From Clostridiales bacterium (GTDB taxonomy: Bacteria > Bacillota > Clostridia > Oscillospirales > Feifaniaceae): 64,000 nucleotides of DNA. Below, piece by piece: positions 50,459-58,139 of the stretch; position 1 is the stretch's first letter, and every line of letters begins with the position of its first letter. The notes under the pieces are model-generated. The model did no database searches. It was not told the origin of the DNA and was given only the letters and a program-made list of their open reading frames with translations. The stretch lies in assembly GCA_012719075.1 (NCBI GenBank), contig JAAYBB010000066.1, forward strand, positions 24,811 through 88,810. Reading direction: 5' to 3'. The position numbers and the translations under genes were made by a program.

Positions 50459-51124
50459 ATGCCCATGCAGCGCTTTCAAACCGTCCTGTTTGACCTGGAC
50501 GGCACCCTGACCGACTCCTCGAGCGGCATCCTCGGCACCTTAAAAGACACCCTGCGGGCCTACGGCATGGAGCCGCCGCCCGACGCGCGGCGCTTCATCG
50601 GGCCGCCGCTGCGCCATTGCTTTGCCGAGCTGCTGGGCGAGGACCTGGCCGACGAGGCGGTGGCCCGCTACCGGGCGCGCTACATTGCCGAGGGCCTGTA
50701 CCAAAACGAGGTCTACCCCGGCGTGTACACGCTGCTGGAGCGCCTGAGGGCCGAGGGGCTGCGGCTGGCCCTCGCCACCTCCAAGACCATCACGCCGACC
50801 CTCAAGATCCTCGAGCACTTTGACCTGGCGCGCTTCTTTGACGCGGTGGCCGGCGCGCCCGACGGCCCGGCGCGCAGCACCAAGCAACAGGTGATGGAGC
50901 AGGCCATGGCCCACTTTGCGGACCTCGACCGTGCGGCGACCGCCATGGTGGGCGACCGGCTGCACGACATGGAGGGGGCGGCGGCCTGCGGCGTTGCGGC
51001 CGTCGGCGTGCTCTGGGGCTTTGGCAGCCGCGGGGAGCTCGCGCGCTACCGCCCCGTCTTCCTGGCCGAGACCCCCGCCGCGCTGGCCGACTTTCTGTGC
51101 GTCCGCCCTGTGGCCGGCGCATGA
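50459..51124 (+). CDS. HAD family hydrolase (phosphoglycolate-phosphatase-like)
   Basis: VLFDLDGTLTDSSSGI; ATSKT; MVGDRLHDMEGAAACGVAAVGVLWGFGS. Confidence 0.92.
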   Translation: MPMQRFQTVLFDLDGTLTDSSSGILGTLKDTLRAYGMEPPPDARRFIGPPLRHCFAELLGEDLADEAVARYRARYIAEGLYQNEVYPGVYTLLERLRAEGLRLALATSKTITPTLKILEHFDLARFFDAVAGAPDGPARSTKQQVMEQAMAHFADLDRAATAMVGDRLHDMEGAAACGVAAVGVLWGFGSRGELARYRPVFLAETPAALADFLCVRPVAGA

Positions 51125-51176
51125 CATGGGCGACATAGACGGACCTGCCCTCCCCCGCCCACCTGGAGGTACTTAC

Positions 51177-52118
51177 ATGGCAACCACTCCGCTTGTCGTC
51201 TGCATCGGGGCGGCCAACGTCGACATCAACGGCTTTTCCACGGCCGCGCTGCTGCCCGAGGAGTCCAACCCCGGGCACATCCGGCTGTGCGCCGGCGGCG
51301 TGGCGCGCAACATCGCCGAAAACCTGGCCCGCCTCGGCAACCAGGTGGAGCTGATCTCGGCGCTGGGCGGCGACGGCCTGCAGCGCCTGATCATCGACTC
51401 CTGCAAGGCGGCCGGCATCGGCTACGCCCACTGCGCCGCCGACATTGCGCAGCCCTCCTCGAGCTACCTGGCCATTCTGGACGAGCGCGGCGAGATGGCG
51501 CTCGCGGTCTGCGACATGGGCATCACCGATCGGCTGATCACCCCCGCATTTCTCGAGCGGGAGGCCGCGCTGCTCGAGCAGGCCGCCCTCATCGTGGCCG
51601 ACGCCGGGCTGTTGCGCCCCACGCTGGCCTGGCTGTGCGGCCGCTTTGCCCACAAGGACCTGTTTTTGGACCCCGTCTCGATCCGGCGCTGCGCCAACGT
51701 CAAGGGGCTGCTGCCCCACTTCCACACGCTCAAGATGAACGGGCACGAGGCCGCCCACCTGGCCGGCTTCAAAGGGTCCCCCACCCGCGAGGACTACCTT
51801 GCGATGGCCGAGGGCTTCACGCGGCGGGGCAATTCGCGCATCTTCATCACGCTGGGGCCCCTGGGCGCGGTCTACGCCGCACAGGGGCAGCCGGCCGGCT
51901 GGCTGCCCGCCGTGCCGCTGCAGCCCAAGGGGGTCACCGGCGCCGGCGACGCCTTTATGGCCGGCGTCGTGCACGCCCACCTGCGGGGCTGGACCGCTGC
52001 GGAGGCCGCCCGCTTTGCGACCGGCGTCTCGGCCGTCGCACTCAGCAGCCCGCTGACCGTCAACCCAAAGGTCAGCGAGCGGGCCGCGCTCGACCTGCTG
52101 AAAACCCTGCCCGGCTGA
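51177..52118 (+). CDS. psuK: PfkB family carbohydrate kinase, likely pseudouridine kinase
   Basis: CAGGVARNIAENLARLG and VTGAGDAFMAGVVHA PfkB motifs; directly upstream of psuG. Confidence 0.88.
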   Translation: MATTPLVVCIGAANVDINGFSTAALLPEESNPGHIRLCAGGVARNIAENLARLGNQVELISALGGDGLQRLIIDSCKAAGIGYAHCAADIAQPSSSYLAILDERGEMALAVCDMGITDRLITPAFLEREAALLEQAALIVADAGLLRPTLAWLCGRFAHKDLFLDPVSIRRCANVKGLLPHFHTLKMNGHEAAHLAGFKGSPTREDYLAMAEGFTRRGNSRIFITLGPLGAVYAAQGQPAGWLPAVPLQPKGVTGAGDAFMAGVVHAHLRGWTAAEAARFATGVSAVALSSPLTVNPKVSERAALDLLKTLPG

Positions 52119-52157
52119 CGGGCCATACCGATCGAATTCCCCAAAGCGGAGGTGCCC

Positions 52158-53084
52158 ATGTCCACACGCCCGATCTCGCTTGCGCCCGAGGTGGCGCAGG
52201 CCCTTAAAAACGGCGACCCCGTCGTGGCGCTCGAGTCCACCATCATTTCGCACGGCATGCCCTACCCCGAAAACGTCGAGAGCGCGTTGCGCAGCGAGCA
52301 GACCATCCGCACGCACGGCGCCGTCCCCGCCACCGTCGGCATCCTGGGCGGCCGGCTCCGCATCGGCCTGACGGCCGGGGAGATCGACCACTTCGGCCAA
52401 AACAGCGGCATTCCCAAGGCCTCCCGCCGCGACCTGCCCCACCTGCTCGCAGCCGGCGGCGACGGCGCCACCACCGTGGCCACCACCATGATCGGCGCGG
52501 CCATGGCCGGCATCCGCCTGTTTGCCACCGGCGGCATCGGCGGCGTCCACCGCGGCGCGCAGCAGAGCTTCGACATCTCGGCCGACCTGCTCGAGCTGGC
52601 CGCAACCGACGTCGCCGTGGTCTGCGCCGGCGCCAAGTCCATCCTGGACATCCCCCTCACGCTGGAGGTGCTCGAGACCCACGGCGTCCCGGTGCTGGGC
52701 TACCGCACCGACGCCTTCCCGGCCTTCTACACGCGGGAGAGCGGCTGCGGCGTCGACGTCCGGCTGGACGCGCCAGAACAGGTCGCCCGGCTGCTGCACA
52801 GCAAGTGGGCGGCCGGCCTGGCCGGCGGCGTCGTGATCGCCAACCCCATTCCGGAGGCCTTTGCGCTGGACTCCGCCTACATCGAGGACATGATCGAACA
52901 GGCGCTCTTCGCCTGCGCGCAGCAGGGCATCACGGGCAAGCGGGTCACGCCCTTCCTGCTGGCCCACCTGCACGAGCACACCGGCAACAAAAGCCTGGCC
53001 GCCAACAAGCAGCTGGTCTACCACAACTGCGCCGTCGCGGCCGACATCGCCGCGGCCTATGCGGCGCTGTGCGCAAAACTGTGA
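52158..53084 (+). CDS. psuG: Pseudouridine-5'-phosphate glycosidase
   Basis: VALESTIISHGMPYPENV; FATGGIGGVHRGA; VVCAGAKSILDIPLTLEVLETHGVPVLGY. Confidence 0.96.
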   Translation: MSTRPISLAPEVAQALKNGDPVVALESTIISHGMPYPENVESALRSEQTIRTHGAVPATVGILGGRLRIGLTAGEIDHFGQNSGIPKASRRDLPHLLAAGGDGATTVATTMIGAAMAGIRLFATGGIGGVHRGAQQSFDISADLLELAATDVAVVCAGAKSILDIPLTLEVLETHGVPVLGYRTDAFPAFYTRESGCGVDVRLDAPEQVARLLHSKWAAGLAGGVVIANPIPEAFALDSAYIEDMIEQALFACAQQGITGKRVTPFLLAHLHEHTGNKSLAANKQLVYHNCAVAADIAAAYAALCAKL

Positions 53085-53109
53085 ACACCGTTAAGGAGGA
53101 GCACCGGTT

Positions 53110-54504
53110 ATGAAAGCATGGGAACGGGAGTACGCCTACATGAAGTCGCAGGTCCCCAAAAAGGACCCCGACCCCGACAACGAGAAGATCTGGGCCTCCG
53201 GCATGGAGGCCTTTGAGGCCGCGCAGGACGCCGGGCTGCGCATGCTCTGGGACTCCACGGTCCCCGGCTCCTATGCCAGGGAGCGGGTGATCGTGGGCGG
53301 CGTACAGGCCCTGGAGAACCGGGGCTACGAGGTGCCGGGCGCCGAGGCGCTGATCGAGCGGGGCATCGAGGCGCTCGAGGCCGGGGACATGACCGCCCTC
53401 TCGCTGGTCACCTGCGAGCTGCAGCTGGCCTGCCGGAACGCCGCCCGGGTCGACTGCGACCCCTACTGGCGCTTTACGGTCTACGAGGACTACGCGCAGT
53501 ACCGCGCCGCGGTCGAGCCGCCGCCCGCCGAGCCGGTGGACGTCGAGGCGGCCGACTTTCTCGACCGCACCCACGCCGGCTGGCTGGGCCAGGTCATCGG
53601 TGGGGCCTTCGGCACCGCGATGGAGGGCTACACCACCGACAACATCTTCAAGACGCTGGGCGAGGTGCGCGACTACCCCCGCAAGCCCAACACCTACAAC
53701 GACGACATCACCTACGAGCTGGCCCTGCTCGAGGGCGTCGAGCGCTACGGCCGGGACCTCACCTCCGACCAGATCGGCCTGCTGTGGACCGCGCTGATCC
53801 CCTTTGGCTGGTCGGCCGAGGACGTTGCGCTGCAAAACCTGCGCCGCGGCATCCGCCCGCCCGAGAGCGGCTCTTTCAACAACCCCTACCGCGAGTGGAT
53901 CGGCGCGCAGATGCGCGGCGGCGTCATCGGCATGCTCTGCCCCGGCGACCCCGGGCGGGCGGCCGAGCTGGCCTGGCGGGACGGCTGCGTCTCCCACCAC
54001 AACAACGGCATCCTGGGCGAGGTCTACAACGCCGTACTGGTCTCGCTGGCCTATGTGGAGTGCAACGTGCGCACGCTGCTGAAGCGGACCCAGGCCCTGC
54101 TCCCGCGGGACAGCCAGTACTACGACGTCGTGGAGTTTGCCATGCAGTGCTGCCGTCAGCACCGCTCCTGGCGCAACGCCTGGCTGTCCTGCGAGCGGCG
54201 CTTCAAAAAGTACAACTGGGTGCACGCCTACCCCAACGTGGCGGCCCAGATCATCGCCCTGTGGTACGGCAACGGCGACTTTGACGAGACGCTGCACCTG
54301 ATCGGCATGTGCGGGCAGGACGTGGACTGCAACGCGGCCCAGATCATGAACGCCCTCGCGGTCATGCTGGGGCGGTCGGGCATCCCCGAGCGCTGGCTGG
54401 CCCCCTTTGGCGACCGGCTGGACACCTATGTGCGGGGCATGAAGCAGATGAGCCTCTCGGGGCTGGCCGAGTGGACCGTAAAGCTGACGAAAAAATTGCA
54501 ATAA
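53110..54504 (+). CDS. ADP-ribosylglycohydrolase family protein
   Basis: GWLGQVIGGAFGTAMEGYTT; YNDDITYE; SHHNNGILGEVYNAV; GQDVDCNAAQIMNALAVMLG metal-site-like motif. Confidence 0.88.
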   Translation: MKAWEREYAYMKSQVPKKDPDPDNEKIWASGMEAFEAAQDAGLRMLWDSTVPGSYARERVIVGGVQALENRGYEVPGAEALIERGIEALEAGDMTALSLVTCELQLACRNAARVDCDPYWRFTVYEDYAQYRAAVEPPPAEPVDVEAADFLDRTHAGWLGQVIGGAFGTAMEGYTTDNIFKTLGEVRDYPRKPNTYNDDITYELALLEGVERYGRDLTSDQIGLLWTALIPFGWSAEDVALQNLRRGIRPPESGSFNNPYREWIGAQMRGGVIGMLCPGDPGRAAELAWRDGCVSHHNNGILGEVYNAVLVSLAYVECNVRTLLKRTQALLPRDSQYYDVVEFAMQCCRQHRSWRNAWLSCERRFKKYNWVHAYPNVAAQIIALWYGNGDFDETLHLIGMCGQDVDCNAAQIMNALAVMLGRSGIPERWLAPFGDRLDTYVRGMKQMSLSGLAEWTVKLTKKLQ

Positions 54505-54624
54505 TTTAAGCAATATGCCGAAGGGCGCCGGGGAGCGCGGTGCCCCTAGGGCAGGGGCGGCCGACTGTGGGCACTTTGTCATAATTTCATCACAAAAGAG
54601 TCAATTGATTTTACAGGCTTTTTC

Positions 54625-54653
54625 TTGAACTTGTCTGAAATCCGGCGTATAAT
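54625..54653 (+). promoter_or_regulatory. Sigma-A promoter of the BMP-family gene
   Basis: TTGAAC, 17-nt spacer, TATAAT. Confidence 0.7.
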
Positions 54654-54746
54654 AGGGCATGTAACGTCAACCCGCCCATAAAAATGTGGCCGGGCTTTGA
54701 CAAAAAAGCACCTCCATTGAACAAAAGAGTAAAGGAGAGCCAACCG

Positions 54747-55880
54747 ATGAAAAAGCTACTTGCGCTGCTTCTCTGCCTGACCATGGTGTTCGCTCTGGCC
54801 GCCTGCACCAAGAAGGACCCCGAAACCCCGCCGGCCGGCGGCGACGACGAAACCCCCGGGGACGAGGTGCGGCCGATCAAGGTGGTCAACCTGATCAACG
54901 GCACGCTGGGTGACCTCTCGTTCTTCGACTCGGCCGAAAACGGCATGAAGATGCTCAAGCAGGAGCTGGGTGACAAGTTTGAATACAGCACCCAGGAGCT
55001 GTCCTACGACAACAACAAGTGGGAGCCGGCGCTGCTGGACGCCTCCGAAGACCCCACGGTCGACGTCATCATCTGCGGCACCTGGCAGATGCAGGAAGTC
55101 CTTGAAAAGCACGCCGACGAGTTCCCGGAGAAGACCTATATCCTCTACGACGCCAGCGTGAACTGGGCCGGCGGCGACTATAAGAACGTCCACTGCATCG
55201 AGTACAAGCAGAACGAGGGCTCCTACCTGGCCGGCGTGCTGGCCGCCTCCATGACCCAGTCGGGCAAGATCGGCTTCCTCGGCGGCATGGACAATCCCGT
55301 CATCAACGACTTCCTGGTGGGCTATATCCAGGGCGCCAAGTCGGTCAAGGACGACATCAAGATCATGCAGTCCTTTGTCGGCAACTTCAACGATTCGGCC
55401 AAGGGCGCCGAGCTCTCGGGCGTGCAGTTTGCCTCGGGTGTGGACATCGGCTTTGCCTGCGCCGGCCAGGCCGGACTGGGCATGTTTGAGGCCGCCGTCA
55501 ACGCGGGCGGCAAGGACTCCGGCCTGCGCATGATCGGCGTCGACTCCGACCAGGCCATGGTGTTTGAGGAGAACGGCCAGCTCGACCGCGCCACCCTGAC
55601 CACCACCTCGATGCTCAAGCGGGTCGACATTTCACTGTACCGCGCCATCCTCGACTATATGGACGGCAAGCTGCAGATGAAGGTCACCAACCGCGTTGGC
55701 ATTGAAGAGGGCTGCATCGGGCTGGCCGACAACAAGTACTATCAGGAGCTGGTCCCGGACGAGGTCAAGACGGCCGTCAAGGCGGCCGAGGACGAGATCG
55801 TGGGCGGTTCGGTCACCGTCGTGACCGCGCTGGGCATGCCGCAGGACGAGCTGGATGCCTACAAGAACGCCGTGAAATAA
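54747..55880 (+). CDS. BMP family ABC transporter substrate-binding lipoprotein
   Basis: Lipobox FALAAC; DLSFFDSAENGMK; NEGSYLAGVLAASMTQSGKIGFLGGMDNPVINDFLVGYIQGAK. Confidence 0.92.
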   Translation: MKKLLALLLCLTMVFALAACTKKDPETPPAGGDDETPGDEVRPIKVVNLINGTLGDLSFFDSAENGMKMLKQELGDKFEYSTQELSYDNNKWEPALLDASEDPTVDVIICGTWQMQEVLEKHADEFPEKTYILYDASVNWAGGDYKNVHCIEYKQNEGSYLAGVLAASMTQSGKIGFLGGMDNPVINDFLVGYIQGAKSVKDDIKIMQSFVGNFNDSAKGAELSGVQFASGVDIGFACAGQAGLGMFEAAVNAGGKDSGLRMIGVDSDQAMVFEENGQLDRATLTTTSMLKRVDISLYRAILDYMDGKLQMKVTNRVGIEEGCIGLADNKYYQELVPDEVKTAVKAAEDEIVGGSVTVVTALGMPQDELDAYKNAVK

Positions 55881-55903
55881 GGCTTTTTGCAAAAAAGAGA
55901 CTG

Positions 55904-55938
55904 CCCCCTTGCGCAGCTGCGCAAGGGGGCGGTTTTTT
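55904..55938 (+). terminator. Rho-independent terminator after the BMP gene
   Basis: gcccccttgcgcagctgcgcaagggggc followed by ggtttttt. Confidence 0.85.
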
Positions 55939-56006
55939 ATCTGCACGGGTGCGCCTAACCGTATCGGCCGCCCACATGCGCGCGCATGTGCCCCCGGCCC
56001 GGGCGA

Positions 56007-56146
56007 GAACCCCCGGGCGGGGGTTCCCCGCTCCGGCAAAGCCGGAGCGGGTGCCTTTGGGCCGACCGGCCCGGGGGCAACGGGGGCCGGAACGGCCCCC
56101 GTTGGGCGGCCTCTGCAGCGAGGCCCCGCCGGGTTGCAGAGGCCGC
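56007..56146. repeat. Run of five consecutive hairpins
   Basis: Perfect stems at 56007-56026, 56027-56051, 56059-56072, 56079-56103 and 56106-56146. Confidence 0.9.
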
Positions 56147-56225
56147 AGGGCCTCCCACCGCCTCCATGCAATCGGAGCCACGTTCCCGGCCAGGGGGGAC
56201 AGCGCCGCTCTGTTGCCAAACGTCA

Positions 56226-56249
56226 AAGAGGCGCCCGCGGGCGCCTCTT
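56226..56249 (-). terminator. Terminator-like palindrome downstream of the DUF401 gene
   Basis: aagaggcgccc-gc-gggcgcctctt. Confidence 0.55.
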
Positions 56250-56292
56250 GTTATCTGTCGTCGACCCTTCCCCGAAAGGGGCTGCGCCCCCG

Positions 56293-57498
56293 CTACAGCA
56301 GGGCGGTCAGCAGCGCGTAGTAGCCGATCAAAATGGCGCAGAAGCTCAGCACGACCGGCAGCGTCTTGCGGATCAGCGGCGTCATGCCGATGCCGAAGTA
56401 CTCGGTCACGATGGCCAGGCAGATGTGGGTCGGGCTGAGCTGCATGGCGGCATAGGCGTACCCCATCAGCAGGACCAGCAGCGGCATGCCGGCGCCCGGC
56501 ACCGTGCTGAAGGCCAGCGCCGTGCAGGTGGCCGCGATGGTGTTGGCGCCGCCCACCAGCGTGCCGAAGAAGAACAGCAGCGCAAAGACCAGAAAGGAGG
56601 GCAGCGGCAGGCGGGCAAAGTAGGTCGGCATCACGTCGATGACGCCGACGTGGATCAACACGTCCTTGAAGATGAAGATCAGCAGCGTGTTGGAGATCAT
56701 GCGCTTGTCAAAGGCGCTTGCCGCCATGGGCAGCAGCTCGGCCGGCTTAAAGCGGTCGACCAGGATGTTCAGCAGCAGCACGATGCCGGTCGCCATCCAG
56801 ACCTTCATTTCAAGCACCAGGATCAGCGCGATGACCAAAAACAGCGTCCACACGCTGCGGAACAGGTTGACCAGGTCGTGGAGTCTGTTCTGGCTGGGCA
56901 CATCGCCGGTCTCGCGCGGCACCTTGCGCAGGTAAAAGAAGTGCCCCAGCGCCGCCAGCACCAGCACCATCGGGAACATGCCGGCCACAAAGGCGCCCAC
57001 CGACACCCCGCTCAGCGTGCAGGCGATGATGACACTGGAATAGGTGGGCAGGATGCTCTCGGGAATGTGGCGGTAGTAGCTGGTCACAAAGGTCTTCTCC
57101 TCCACCGAGAGGGCGTCGCCCACCGCGCTGTCGACGATTTCGCCGCAGATCGTGACGGCGGCGGCCGAGGGCAGCAGCCCGATGAAGATGGGGGCCAGCG
57201 AGGCGTTGATGCGCCGGTTGTTGAAAATGCCGTTGAGGGAGCGCTGGGCCCTCAGCAGCTGGCCGCGCTCTTCAAGCATGCGCTGCAGGTATGTAATCAG
57301 GTAGAGCACCAGCAGGATCTCCAGCGTCCCGAGTGAGGTGACCGCGTTCAGCGCCAGTTTTAAAAAGGTTCCGATCGGGATGCCATAGAGCGGTACCGCG
57401 ACAACAATGCCGCCGAGAATGGCCAAAAACAGCGGCCGACGCAGCCACATGAGCCCCAAAATGACGGCAAACACCGCCGCCAGCTTGACAAGCAGCAA
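56293..57498 (-). CDS. DUF401 family membrane protein (transporter-like)
   Basis: About 10 TM helices; IFIGLLPSAAAVTICGEIVD; SYYRHIPESILPTYSSVIIA; TTG start after GGGGGAG. Confidence 0.82.
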   Translation of the reverse strand: MLLVKLAAVFAVILGLMWLRRPLFLAILGGIVVAVPLYGIPIGTFLKLALNAVTSLGTLEILLVLYLITYLQRMLEERGQLLRAQRSLNGIFNNRRINASLAPIFIGLLPSAAAVTICGEIVDSAVGDALSVEEKTFVTSYYRHIPESILPTYSSVIIACTLSGVSVGAFVAGMFPMVLVLAALGHFFYLRKVPRETGDVPSQNRLHDLVNLFRSVWTLFLVIALILVLEMKVWMATGIVLLLNILVDRFKPAELLPMAASAFDKRMISNTLLIFIFKDVLIHVGVIDVMPTYFARLPLPSFLVFALLFFFGTLVGGANTIAATCTALAFSTVPGAGMPLLVLLMGYAYAAMQLSPTHICLAIVTEYFGIGMTPLIRKTLPVVLSFCAILIGYYALLTALL

Positions 57499-57683
57499 GT
57501 CTTCTCCCCCTTTTTTGTCAGGTCCCGGCCCCTGTAAAATCCGCACGCCACCGTGCCGGCCGACCCTGAATTTATTTATTTTAACTAAACAACTGCGCAG
57601 TTAATGTATTGTTTTTGGCTTTTTTGCCCAATTTCGCCACTGATAAAAAGTCACGCCCAACGTGACATCGGGCGTGACTTCTG

Positions 57684-57759
57684 TGGTGGACGCTAACGGA
57701 ATCGAACCGCTGACCCTTTGCACGTCAAGCAAATGCTCTACCGGCTGAGCTAAGCGTCC
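57684..57759 (-). tRNA. tRNA-Val (anticodon GAC), CCA encoded
   Basis: GGACGCTTAGCTCAGCCGGTAGAGCATTTGCTTGACGTGCAAAGGGTCAGCGGTTCGATTCCGTTAGCGTCCACCA folds as a cloverleaf; loop TTGACGT. Confidence 0.96.
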
Positions 57760-57947
57760 ACGAACCGGGTTGCAACGCCCTGCTTCGGGCGAAGCGATTT
57801 TTATTATATCGCCTTTTCCCCCGAAAATCAAGCCCCAGATTTTTCGATGCGCGCGGCGATGCGCGCGGCGGGCGGTTTGGACCCGGCTGCGCGTCTGCCG
57901 GCTTGCTGTTTTGTGACGACCTTGCCCCTTTGCGCCAAAACCGAGGT

Positions 57948-57976
57948 TTGACAAAACGGGCTTTGTCTAGTAAAAT
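57948..57976 (+). promoter_or_regulatory. Sigma-A promoter of the M23 peptidase gene
   Basis: TTGACA, 17-nt spacer, TAAAAT. Confidence 0.75.
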
Positions 57977-58139
57977 CAAGGGGAAGATTCCCTGTCCCTT
58001 GCAAAGAGGGGCGCTGTGTTGTCTCTTTTACATCCCTGGATTTAAATCCTTAGGCGATGCATCTCCGCCATTGTGTTTTTATTAAGGAAGGCAACTTGGC
58101 AGATCCCGAACTCAACCACCCGGCACCGAAAGAGAGAGG

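Noticed and set aside
50802-53024. 740-aa minus-strand ORF antisense to psuK/psuG
   Set aside because: Shadow ORF from GC-skewed codon positions; the opposite strand has unmistakable psuK and psuG
57601-57954. 117-aa minus-strand ORF
   Set aside because: Overlaps the tRNA-Val gene
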